From positions 689,865 through 736,338 of the forward strand of contig DLST01000018.1 of the NCBI GenBank assembly GCA_002500745.1: a stretch of 46,474 bases of DNA, in the 5' to 3' direction. A model generated the notes under the pieces. It was not told the origin of the DNA and did no database searches. It saw nothing but the letters and a program-made list of their open reading frames with translations. The position numbers and the translations under genes are program-made. Below, in pieces: positions 18,057 through 26,557 of the stretch (positions are counted from its first letter, which is position 1; the number at the start of each line of letters is the position of its first letter). The stretch comes from Sphingobacterium sp. UBA7855 (GTDB lineage: Bacteria > Bacteroidota > Bacteroidia > Sphingobacteriales > Sphingobacteriaceae).

Positions 18057-19847
18057 TTAAAACAAGATCTTTTCTTCCGGAAATACAATATTTCTCCGCT
18101 TTGAATTTTTAATGAACGCGACCAACAAGGTTAGCATTCCCACCCGTCCAATGAGCATAGTAATAGCGATAATTAATTTACCACCCATACTTAATGATGC
18201 TGTGATTCCTAAACTTAACCCACAGGTAGTATAGGCCGATAGCGCCTCAAACAGTAATGCTTTCATACTCTTATCCGGATCCGTAAAAATCAAAGAGAAG
18301 CAGCTACATCCGACAACAAACAGGGAAAGCAGGATAATTGCAAATGCTTTATGAACAGATTCATTGGCTATCCGTCTTTTGAAAATCTCGATGTATTCCT
18401 TTCCCTTAGCCAACGATATAATATTCATCAGTGACACGGCCACTGTTGTTACTTTCACCCCACCTCCTGTCGATCCCGGAGAAGCTCCCACCCACATTAG
18501 AAACATGATGATAAAGACGGTAGGAGCAGTTACAAAACTGAGGTCGACACTATTGTATCCCGCTGAGCGTGCTGCATTTGCCATAAAAAAAGAAGTCGCC
18601 CATTCGCCTTCAAGCCCTTTTTCGAGAGAAAGTGTGTTTCCATGTTCCAAAAAATAAAAGAATAAAGTCGCTGCTACAATAATAACCGCGTTACATGCTA
18701 AGACCAACTTAGAATTGAAACTAAAATTCCAGGCTTTGTGTTTATAGCTTTTCTTTGTCACCCAGCGATGATAATAAAGCAGGATGGACTCTTTGATATA
18801 GGTGTAAAAATTTAATACAATTCCGAAGCCCAGTCCGCCAAGGATAAACAATGCGGACAAAGCCAATTGAAAAGGGTAGTTAAATTTATAGGCATCATTG
18901 GTAATTCCTCCTGATAGAATTGAAAAACCAGCATTGCAGAAAGAAGATATGGAATGAAAGGTAGAGAAGAAAACCATACTTCCCAAATTTGGAAAATTTG
19001 CACGGTCTAATGTACTGAAGATGAGTATTGCACCAAGAAACTCAAACAATAATGTGATAAAGATCATTGTCAGTAATGTCTTAATCACCGAGGCAACCTT
19101 ATTTTCGCCTAAGATTTCACCAAACATCAACTGGTTCTTATAGGAAAATCCCCCGGAAAAAAAATAGCCAAAAAAGCCTGTGAAGGTCATAATGCCCAAT
19201 CCGCCCACCTGTATTAGAACAATCACCACTGTCTGCCCGAACATACTAAAATTAGTTGAAATGTCGGCAACGGACAGACCTGTGATACATACGGCACTCG
19301 TCGCCATAAACAATGCGTCAACGAAGGACAGCGGAGCTTCCACCGTGGTCCTTGGCAGCATCAGCAATACTGTTCCAATTAAGATTAGCACCAGGAAACT
19401 TATAACAAACAGTATGGTTGGATTAAAATAAAAATTATCAAAGAAAAGGGTACTTTTGGACAGTTCGGCAATGAAAATTAAATAGATTCCCAAATAGATC
19501 CATTGTTCTCTGGAAAATACTGCGAGCGCTCCAAATCCCGAAAAACGCGCGATGAGAATAAATATAAAATAAGCGAGGATAACTATTCCCGAATAATGCT
19601 CCACGGCAATTTTTCGAAGTGCATAAATGGCCGACGATTCGCGTAGAGCAATCATAAAAAAGAGGATAAAAAAAAGATGATGGATAATTGTGCCCAGCAA
19701 CTCTCCCAGCACTTTGTCCGTGACATATCCCACATTAAAGATGACTATCACAGCGCAAATCATGCTTGCATAAAACATGATTTTGTCCACAAGACCATTT
19801 TTGTACTTGAAAACAAATCGGATAAAACTTAAAATCGAATCTATCAT
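18057..19847 (-). CDS. ktrB: KtrB/TrkH-type potassium transporter membrane subunit
   Basis: 596 residues. The core has four pore-loop repeats, and each filter glycine is visible: VCITG (G190), FCNAG (G307), AARSAG (G430) and TTCG (G543). About 140 extra residues with roughly four membrane helices precede the canonical core, as in long TrkH proteins of Bacteroidota. It imports K+ across the inner membrane, probably with Na+ or H+, gated by the RCK subunit encoded 126 bp downstream. A TAGATTTG -7 element lies at 19882-19889. Ktr and Trk labels cannot be separated fully from sequence alone. Confidence 0.94.
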   Translation of the reverse strand: MIDSILSFIRFVFKYKNGLVDKIMFYASMICAVIVIFNVGYVTDKVLGELLGTIIHHLFFILFFMIALRESSAIYALRKIAVEHYSGIVILAYFIFILIARFSGFGALAVFSREQWIYLGIYLIFIAELSKSTLFFDNFYFNPTILFVISFLVLILIGTVLLMLPRTTVEAPLSFVDALFMATSAVCITGLSVADISTNFSMFGQTVVIVLIQVGGLGIMTFTGFFGYFFSGGFSYKNQLMFGEILGENKVASVIKTLLTMIFITLLFEFLGAILIFSTLDRANFPNLGSMVFFSTFHSISSFCNAGFSILSGGITNDAYKFNYPFQLALSALFILGGLGFGIVLNFYTYIKESILLYYHRWVTKKSYKHKAWNFSFNSKLVLACNAVIIVAATLFFYFLEHGNTLSLEKGLEGEWATSFFMANAARSAGYNSVDLSFVTAPTVFIIMFLMWVGASPGSTGGGVKVTTVAVSLMNIISLAKGKEYIEIFKRRIANESVHKAFAIILLSLFVVGCSCFSLIFTDPDKSMKALLFEALSAYTTCGLSLGITASLSMGGKLIIAITMLIGRVGMLTLLVAFIKNSKRRNIVFPEEKILF

Positions 19848-19881
19848 GATACCGTAAACTAGACAAATCTGCCAAAAAATG

Positions 19882-19889
19882 CAAATCTA
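19882..19889 (-). promoter_or_regulatory. -7 element upstream of ktrB
   Basis: TAGATTTG on the minus strand matches TAnnTTTG; predicted leader about 30 nt. The -33 position reads GTG rather than TTG. Confidence 0.45.
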
Positions 19890-19944
19890 TCTTCTATGCA
19901 TAACATAGCCACTGAATTCTCAATTCAATCATCGCTTACGAAAG

Positions 19945-19960
19945 CTTTTCACGTGAAACG
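19945..19960. other. parS-like palindrome (candidate ParB-binding site)
   Basis: CTTTTCACGTGAAACG contains a perfect 12-bp palindrome TTTCACGTGAAA and matches 13 of 16 positions of the widely conserved parS consensus TGTTTCACGTGAAACA. It is in the 118-bp gap between ktrB and the AsmA-like gene. No parA or parB is in the window. Confidence 0.45.
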
Positions 19961-19965
19961 GGCAA

Positions 19966-21861
19966 TCAATTATCTGTACCTTCTTTTTCAAGTTCCTTTT
20001 CAGCTTTTTCACGATTACGCTTTCGTTTCTCTTCAATCTTTGCAGCCGCTTTGGCCTCATCTTCCTTCTCTTCCTTCAGGAGCTCTTCAGGAGTTTTATG
20101 TTTTTTAAATATACTTGAAATCATCTTTTTCGCCTTGCTCACCCCACTCACGACTTTTTCAACCTTTCCAGCGGTATTCATCAATTTGACCTCACGTTCT
20201 GGGCCAAGACCTACACATTGTTTGATCCCAACCAATAAAGTCTGCCATAATGCTTTAAAAAACGGATGATTCGGGTCGCGCCGCTTATTAATATGCCCAA
20301 CCGTATATTTTCCATACAAATCAGGGTTACTGGGATTAAACAGAACCTGATTAATCATAAAAGAAAGCAGGCCTTTCTTTTCACGCCGCCCGTCGTCGCC
20401 GACCTCAGTCAGTATATTTACCTTGAGGTCGTCATAATCCATTTTAAATGTTCCTTTGCTCCGATAATCATTAGCAAAAATATCAAAACTGATCTGCTTT
20501 AGATTTCCAGATTTGACTTCAACATTCAACAATGGGCGAATCATCTTGTTTATTACAGGTAGGTCCATCTTTCCAAGTGTTCCCTTGTAGGTGTAAGCGC
20601 CCACTTTGGAAGTCATATCAAATACAAAGTTGGTGTTTAGCCTACCTGCATTCATAAAATTACTGTGCAGATTTGCACGCATCAGCTTCTGCTTTTTTAG
20701 TTTTGTGGAGTCATTTGTGATATTACATATTGTCCCATAAGTATGATCGAATGTAATTGTACCGATCTGACTGTATTCATCGCTCATTTCGGAATACGAA
20801 ATACCCATATTTTCGAGAATTAATGAATCAATTCCCATTCGTGTTGATATCTTCATCAACTTCATGTGTGGAGCATGTCCAATATGGCTGGTCGGTGCGC
20901 TTTTATAATGCTTGTCACTATAAATCGAAAGTGTTCCATTTTTGACAAGCGCATGCTTTGTGTAAACTTTTTTATCGCGCGAAAGCGCTGCAAAATTGAA
21001 GCCTGTCAGGAGCAAGGTGTCCATTTTTAACACCATATAACTTCCTCCTTCACCTTTCTTCCTGTAATAGGCAGCTTTATTCAATGTTGGCTGATAAGCA
21101 ACTTTTGTTAACAGCACATTCCGGCTTTTGCTATTGATTTTCAGCTGATCAAAGTTCACCTTATAAAAACCATCCGGAGTTTTATACGTAAAACCAGGTA
21201 CTTGAATATCCACCATTTTACTGTGATAAAACCGCTGGCTATCTTGTTCGGAAGTCGAATCTATCAATACATCATCTATTCGGACCATTACCTTTTTAAT
21301 CTCAAAATCCTGATGAACTCCCTTTTGGACCTGAGTATATTTAAAATCAATATTATTGAGGTTAACCGCCTCCACTTGGATTTTTTTAAGATTGTCTTTT
21401 ATCTTCTCATAAAGCGGCTTTTTGGGCCCGCTGCTAACCGTATCATTATAGCTATGAACCTCATTGATCACATGGATATTTGGCGTCTCCACTGTAATAT
21501 CATGTAAGAAAAGCTCCTTGTCCATCAGAACCCTCCGGATGCCAAAGCTTTTTATTTTTAATCTATTTACAGCGACCTCAAAGCGATTGTCGGGTGCTTT
21601 CTGGGCCAATACGAGTTTCCTATAAACTGTACTATCTGGAACGAGATGCAAATTATCTATTGTTACATTTCCAAGGATTAAATTGACATGGATATCATCG
21701 TATTGTATCGAATACAGACTGTCTGTTGCCTGTGACACCAATTGTTTGAGTTTTGTGTCCAAAAGTGGCTTCCACTTGTGGCTAAAATACCAAATACCCC
21801 CAGCCAAAACCAACAGGATAAATGCTATAACACCAAGGATCCATTTTAAAATAGGCTTCAT
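19966..21861 (-). CDS. AsmA-like large inner-membrane-anchored protein
   Basis: 631 residues from the ATG at 21861 (MKPILKWILGVIAFILLVLA); the longer frame begins with a TTG at 21909. A single N-terminal membrane helix is followed by a long beta-rich extracytoplasmic region whose repeated pattern (LILGNVTIDNLHLVPDS, VAVNRLKIKSFGIRRV) is that of AsmA/TamB-like lipid-transfer proteins. The C-terminal 60 residues are very rich in K and E and probably form a coiled coil. Such proteins bridge the envelope and affect lipid or outer-membrane protein homeostasis. The family call rests on architecture and is less certain than the gene itself. Confidence 0.75.
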   Translation of the reverse strand: MKPILKWILGVIAFILLVLAGGIWYFSHKWKPLLDTKLKQLVSQATDSLYSIQYDDIHVNLILGNVTIDNLHLVPDSTVYRKLVLAQKAPDNRFEVAVNRLKIKSFGIRRVLMDKELFLHDITVETPNIHVINEVHSYNDTVSSGPKKPLYEKIKDNLKKIQVEAVNLNNIDFKYTQVQKGVHQDFEIKKVMVRIDDVLIDSTSEQDSQRFYHSKMVDIQVPGFTYKTPDGFYKVNFDQLKINSKSRNVLLTKVAYQPTLNKAAYYRKKGEGGSYMVLKMDTLLLTGFNFAALSRDKKVYTKHALVKNGTLSIYSDKHYKSAPTSHIGHAPHMKLMKISTRMGIDSLILENMGISYSEMSDEYSQIGTITFDHTYGTICNITNDSTKLKKQKLMRANLHSNFMNAGRLNTNFVFDMTSKVGAYTYKGTLGKMDLPVINKMIRPLLNVEVKSGNLKQISFDIFANDYRSKGTFKMDYDDLKVNILTEVGDDGRREKKGLLSFMINQVLFNPSNPDLYGKYTVGHINKRRDPNHPFFKALWQTLLVGIKQCVGLGPEREVKLMNTAGKVEKVVSGVSKAKKMISSIFKKHKTPEELLKEEKEDEAKAAAKIEEKRKRNREKAEKELEKEGTDN

Positions 21862-21910
21862 AAAGTCATAATCTCTTCGTAATTTCGTCTTTATTTTATT
21901 GAATAACAAA

Positions 21911-21918
21911 CAAAATTA
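21911..21918 (-). promoter_or_regulatory. -7 element of the AsmA-like gene
   Basis: TAATTTTG matches TAnnTTTG; the leader would be about 45 nt. No TTG at the -33 position. It supports the start at 21861. Confidence 0.42.
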
Positions 21919-21956
21919 ATCCCATTTTGTTTGACATAGGACTAAATAAAGGAAAT

Positions 21957-22994
21957 ATGCTGCGTAAATCACAACTATATTTATTTCTTGCACTATCCAC
22001 ATTACTTTTTTCACTATCCTGTTCTAATACATCGCATGACACAGGTTTTTATTTTTGGAAGACTGTATTTCAGTTAGACACTGTAGAAAGTCGCTCGCTA
22101 AAAGAAATTAATGCGCAATCTATTTATGTGAGAATAATGGATATTGATTTTGACCCTTCGGGTGTACAGGCCGTTCCTATTAGCCCAATTACCTTTACCC
22201 AACCCGTACCAAAAGAGCTGCAGGTAATCCCCGTAGTCTTTGTCAACCAGCGTATTTTTACGGAAATGGATAGTCTTCAGATTCGGGCATTGGCTAATAA
22301 AATTGTACCATTTATTGTAGCCAAAATAAAACAGGCAGGAAAGGAGAATTTTAAGGAACTCCAATTGGATTGCGACTGGACAAAAACTTCGCGTGATAAA
22401 TTCTTCTATCTTCTCACCTACTTACAGCAGCTACCCGCATTGAAAGATATTCTAGTAAGCTCAACATTAAGACTACATCAGGTCAAAAACATAGTCACGA
22501 GTGGAGTCCCCCCTGTCCGAAAGGTCATGTTGATGTGTTATAACATGGGAAATCTGAGACAATTTGGCCCTCAGAATTCCATTATAAACCAAAAAGATCT
22601 GAAAACCTATCTCAGCGGAACATTACACAACTACCCTATCGAGATGGACATTGCTTTACCCTTATTTCAATGGTTTGTAGTCTTTAGAAATAATAACTAT
22701 ATCGGCATTTCAAAACATATCAGTGAAGAAGAGATAAAAGACACTTCTTTATTCACCCATAACCCTAATACCAACCTTTATATTTTAACAAAAGACCTTC
22801 CTAAAGCCAATCTCAAAAAAGACGATATCATCCGATTTGAATCCGTCAACCAAGAAGATCTCTTACAAACGGCAAAATTTTTGAAGGGAGAATTAAAAGG
22901 AAAAGAACATCGAATTATTTTTTATCACTTAGATCAAGCTACACTAGTAAACCATAGCAATGCCGAATTACAAAAAATTATTGCTGCTTTCTAG
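21957..22994 (+). CDS. Uncharacterised lipoprotein, TIM-barrel-like, first of a pair
   Basis: 345 residues from the ATG at 21957; the frame extends to a TTG at 21927. The N-terminus MLRKSQLYLFLALSTLLFSL then SC is a lipoprotein signal with C22 as the likely lipidated residue. Conserved-looking strand motifs follow at regular spacing: YVRIMDIDFD (57-66), IPVVFVNQRIF (91-101), LQLDCDW (135-141), SSTLRLHQVKN (168-178), MLMCYNMGN (191-199) and MDIALPLFQW (230-239). This beta/alpha rhythm with acids at strand ends suggests a TIM-barrel hydrolase-like fold. I recall similar uncharacterised Bacteroidota proteins but no assigned function. It overlaps the next gene by 35 nt. Confidence 0.82.
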   Translation: MLRKSQLYLFLALSTLLFSLSCSNTSHDTGFYFWKTVFQLDTVESRSLKEINAQSIYVRIMDIDFDPSGVQAVPISPITFTQPVPKELQVIPVVFVNQRIFTEMDSLQIRALANKIVPFIVAKIKQAGKENFKELQLDCDWTKTSRDKFFYLLTYLQQLPALKDILVSSTLRLHQVKNIVTSGVPPVRKVMLMCYNMGNLRQFGPQNSIINQKDLKTYLSGTLHNYPIEMDIALPLFQWFVVFRNNNYIGISKHISEEEIKDTSLFTHNPNTNLYILTKDLPKANLKKDDIIRFESVNQEDLLQTAKFLKGELKGKEHRIIFYHLDQATLVNHSNAELQKIIAAF

Positions 22995-25407
22995 CACAAC
23001 ACTTGCTTTCTTCTTCGGAGAGATCGCAACTAATATCGCCTGCGGTCCAGAAATAGACCCTTATGATAATCAAACGACCTATTACTTGCCGCATCTTGAG
23101 GACAATGGATTTTCGGCTTTTCAATTTATACCGTACCAATTTCTCTATAGTGATGAAGAGCCCGTTAAAGAAAGCTTGATTAATGCGGAGGCTTGGGTTA
23201 AGCATCTTGGATCGGCAGTAAAAGTTAGTGATGTCGAACAATTGATGTATAAGAGTAATACTGAAACGGCCAATTTGGCGAGCAATCAACAGAAATCTAC
23301 TTGGTCAAACTTGCCAGATTCTGTTCGTGGAAACACCTTCTTAAAGACGTTGATTGATGGAAAACATGAGGCAGAGCGAGCTTATTTTATATTTACCAAA
23401 AAACAGGAGCCTATTACCAATATCCAACATAGTTATTGGGACCCTGATACACGAAATTTTAAAGAAATCATACAATTTGCCGAACTTGCCGAACAGCAGA
23501 TCGCCAAATACCCAAAAAATAGTTTCCTCTATATCCGCTACGCTTATCAGGCAGCCCGTTTATATCTATTTGGGCATGAGTATACCAACAGTATGACCAC
23601 CTATGAGCAGTATCTGCAGCCTGTAAAAGGGAACGATGCCATTCTCAATTGGGCACTGTCGAATTATGCTGGTGCTGTGCGAAAAAATGGTGATGGAGCA
23701 AAAGCTGCATACCTCTTTTCTAAACTCTTTACCATGAGTCCCGAACGACGTATATTGGCTTACTCCAATTTCCACTATATCACTGCGAGTGATGCCGAGA
23801 TTTTTCAATACGCCAAAAATGATGCAGACAAATTCAACATTAACGCCATTATAGGCTTCGGCAATAGCGGTCGTGCCCTGAAATATTTAAGCGAATGTTA
23901 TCAGCTTGACCCAGCAAATACCATAAATGCAGTTTTACTAGGTCGCGAAGTCAACAAAATAGAAGCTGAAATGAACGAGTCTTTTTATCTCAATAGAGAT
24001 AGCTATACCTATTATTCAAGGAATGAGGACAAAGGGGACGCCAAAAAATACCTGGATTCTGTTCGCACATTTGCCTTGCAGCTCTATCGTGATAAAAAAT
24101 ATGTGCAACCGCAACTAGGACTTATTACCGCAGCATACTTAAGCTGGATAAATAAGGAAAACACATTGGCAAAGGAATATCTTTCAGAAATTAAAGAATC
24201 CGAACTCAACCCTAAATTGGTTGACCAGCTTCAAATTACCCGTTTATTGACCCAACTGACCGACTGGCAAAATAGCAAGCAACTGGATGAGATCAAGTTG
24301 ACACAAACATTGACCTGGTTGGAAGAGAAGGCCAAACTTGACGGTAAAAATGACACTAACGAACCAAGATGGAATTATAATGCTTTTGAACACAGCAACT
24401 ATAGCTTAATATGCCGCAATATCTTACAGAACCTAGTGGTAAAACATTACTTGAATACTCAGGATACGGCCATGGCAAGTTTGGCAGCGGTGAAAGCTGA
24501 CATCTTTTACAACTATGGTTTTGCGCAGGATTCACTGGAGGAAAATATGCAATGGTCAACCATGCATTTCTGGGAAAATAGCCTAACGCCCAAAACGTTA
24601 CTAAAGATCAGAAATTTGCTCACAGATAACGGCCAGCAGCAGACCTTATCCAAATTTTTGCTGAAAGATATCAAGCATTTCAATCGAGACTATCTCACAG
24701 AATTATTAGGGACGACGTATTTGCGCGAACTTGACTTTCAGAAAGCCGCTAAAACCCTTGCAGGGCTACCTAAAGATCATAAGGAAATGGAAATTAAGAA
24801 TTGGTATAGCGAGGAGCAAGAAGACCTCAAGCCCAATCCGTTTATTGTCACTATAAATGATTACCCAAAAAAATATGGCAAACAGTCCACCACTAAGCTA
24901 AAATATGCTGAACGCATGGCACGCTTGGAAAATGCCATAAAAACGGAAAAGAACAACCAGAAAAAAGCCGAGTATTATTTCCAAATGGCAACAGGAATCT
25001 ACCAAACAAGTACCTATGGAAATGCATGGTCGATGGTGTCTTATGAATGGTCTTCTATAGATAATCACGCAGCTTCTACACTGCACTGGCAACGGAATTA
25101 CCTGCAAACGAAATCAGCAAAAGAATGGTACAACAAGGCCCGTTCGCTCAGTACAGATAGGGATTTCAAAGCTAAATGCACTTTTATGCTCGCCAAATGT
25201 GAGCAGAAGGATTTTGTTTATACCAATGAGTCCCGTTGGCAATACTACGACTCACCTTTAAAGAATCCATTCTATCGCTTTGCGATGCAAAATAAATATT
25301 TCAAGGAGTTGGGAGCACAATACAAAGACACACCATTCTTTACGATCGCTTCGCGAGAGTGCACCTATCTTCGTGACTTTTTAAATTTAACCCAAGCGAT
25401 ACGCTAG
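22960..25407 (+). CDS. Uncharacterised large helical-repeat lipoprotein, second of a pair
   Basis: 815 residues. The N-terminus ends ATNIACGPEIDPYDN, with C28 as probable lipid attachment site, followed by a Tyr/Asp-rich stretch. The remainder is mostly alpha-helical with TPR-like pairs (FLYIRYAYQAARLYLFGHEY, AILNWALSNYAGAVRKNGDG, AAYLFSKLFTMSPERRILAY, NQKKAEYYFQMATGIYQTST). It is rich in aromatic residues and has no catalytic motif I can name. The start lies inside the previous gene (35-nt overlap), so the two lipoproteins are translationally linked and probably form one surface or periplasmic complex. Function unknown. Confidence 0.85.
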   Translation: MPNYKKLLLLSSTTLAFFFGEIATNIACGPEIDPYDNQTTYYLPHLEDNGFSAFQFIPYQFLYSDEEPVKESLINAEAWVKHLGSAVKVSDVEQLMYKSNTETANLASNQQKSTWSNLPDSVRGNTFLKTLIDGKHEAERAYFIFTKKQEPITNIQHSYWDPDTRNFKEIIQFAELAEQQIAKYPKNSFLYIRYAYQAARLYLFGHEYTNSMTTYEQYLQPVKGNDAILNWALSNYAGAVRKNGDGAKAAYLFSKLFTMSPERRILAYSNFHYITASDAEIFQYAKNDADKFNINAIIGFGNSGRALKYLSECYQLDPANTINAVLLGREVNKIEAEMNESFYLNRDSYTYYSRNEDKGDAKKYLDSVRTFALQLYRDKKYVQPQLGLITAAYLSWINKENTLAKEYLSEIKESELNPKLVDQLQITRLLTQLTDWQNSKQLDEIKLTQTLTWLEEKAKLDGKNDTNEPRWNYNAFEHSNYSLICRNILQNLVVKHYLNTQDTAMASLAAVKADIFYNYGFAQDSLEENMQWSTMHFWENSLTPKTLLKIRNLLTDNGQQQTLSKFLLKDIKHFNRDYLTELLGTTYLRELDFQKAAKTLAGLPKDHKEMEIKNWYSEEQEDLKPNPFIVTINDYPKKYGKQSTTKLKYAERMARLENAIKTEKNNQKKAEYYFQMATGIYQTSTYGNAWSMVSYEWSSIDNHAASTLHWQRNYLQTKSAKEWYNKARSLSTDRDFKAKCTFMLAKCEQKDFVYTNESRWQYYDSPLKNPFYRFAMQNKYFKELGAQYKDTPFFTIASRECTYLRDFLNLTQAIR

Positions 25408-25465
25408 GCATTTGTATTAGGATTCAATCATATTACTAGAAATTGCTTCCCATGTATGGAGTGTT

Positions 25466-25490
25466 CCCAAAAAGTTAGCCACTTTTTGGG
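25466..25490. terminator. Inverted repeat between convergent genes, possible bidirectional terminator or insertion-sequence-end relic
   Basis: CCCAAAAAGT and ACTTTTTGGG (10-bp stem, TAGCC loop) lie between the lipoprotein gene and rsgA. The wording CCCAAAAAGTTAG resembles ends of IS3/IS150-group elements, but no transposase is nearby. Confidence 0.45.
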
Positions 25491-25529
25491 GGCATTTCTG
25501 ATGATAAAATAAAAAGTCCTTTTTGTTAA

Positions 25530-26450
25530 CTATGCTCTGCTATCTTCATTATGGTACATACTGAGGTAGCTATCGTAGCGCGAACTTTCGATCCGCCCTT
25601 CTTCCACTGCTTCCATGATAACACAGCCAGGTTCGTTGATATGTCTGCAATTATTAAATCGACACTGGTTCATCAAAGCACGCATCTCTGGAAAAAAATG
25701 AGATAGTTCTTGTTTCTCGATGTCAACAATGCCCAGTTCACGAATGCCTGGCGTGTCAATCAGCTTCCCGCCGAAAGGGAGATCGAACATCTCAGCAAAA
25801 GTGGTCGTATGCTTTCCCTTGTCAGACCAGTCGGAGATTTCACCGGTCTTTAATCCATATGCTGGAACAATCGCATTGATTAATGTTGATTTACCCACTC
25901 CTGAATGTCCTGACACTAATGTTATTTTATCCTTAAGCAGTTCCTTGACCACATCTATATTTATCCCCGTTAAGGCAGAGACCTCAAAGCAGGGATATCC
26001 GACACCCGTATAAATCGCCTTATAGTCTGCCAAAACCTCCAATCCTTCATCACTGAACAGATCCAATTTATTGAATATTATTACTGCCGGAATACCATAT
26101 GCTTCTGTGGTCACTAAAAATCGATCAATAAATCCCAAGGAAGTCGGTGGAGAGGCCAAGGTCACCACCAAAAATGCCTGATCCAAATTTGCTCCTATAA
26201 TTTGGGTTTGCTTGGAGAGATTGACTGATTTACGGATAATGTAATTCCGGCGAGGTTCCAATTCATAAATGACGGCACTTTCCCGATCCGGCTCCACCTC
26301 AAAATGAACCCAGTCTCCAACAGCGACAGGATTCGTTGTTTTTATCCCTTTGGTGCGAAATTTTCCTTTGATCCGACAATCGTATCTTTGATCATCTTCG
26401 CCCAAAACCTGATACCAACTACCGGTCGATTTAGTTACCAATCCTCTCAT
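25530..26450 (-). CDS. rsgA: Ribosome small-subunit-dependent GTPase A
   Basis: 306 residues from the ATG at 26450 (MRGLVTKSTGSWYQVL, the family N-terminus); the frame continues to a GTG at 26543 without family sequence. RsgA is a circularly permuted GTPase that checks late 30S subunit maturation. The permuted order is visible: G4 NKLD (127-130), G1 GHSGVGKST (181-189), G3 DTPG (232-235). An N-terminal OB fold and a C-terminal zinc site (C263, C268, H270, C276 in CRFNNCRHINEPGC) complete it. It is divergent from polA. Confidence 0.97.
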   Translation of the reverse strand: MRGLVTKSTGSWYQVLGEDDQRYDCRIKGKFRTKGIKTTNPVAVGDWVHFEVEPDRESAVIYELEPRRNYIIRKSVNLSKQTQIIGANLDQAFLVVTLASPPTSLGFIDRFLVTTEAYGIPAVIIFNKLDLFSDEGLEVLADYKAIYTGVGYPCFEVSALTGINIDVVKELLKDKITLVSGHSGVGKSTLINAIVPAYGLKTGEISDWSDKGKHTTTFAEMFDLPFGGKLIDTPGIRELGIVDIEKQELSHFFPEMRALMNQCRFNNCRHINEPGCVIMEAVEEGRIESSRYDSYLSMYHNEDSRA

Positions 26451-26525
26451 AACTCCTGCTGCATTAAATGTGTCATGCTGCAAAAATCGGAAAAATTTAT
26501 TAAACTTACCCGTTAATGAATTTCT

Positions 26526-26533
26526 TACCTTTG
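26526..26533 (+). promoter_or_regulatory. -7 element of polA
   Basis: TACCTTTG matches TAnnTTTG, giving a leader of about 20 nt to the GTG start. No -33 TTG is evident. Confidence 0.5.
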
Positions 26534-26557
26534 CAATAGACACTAAAATTCAATTTT

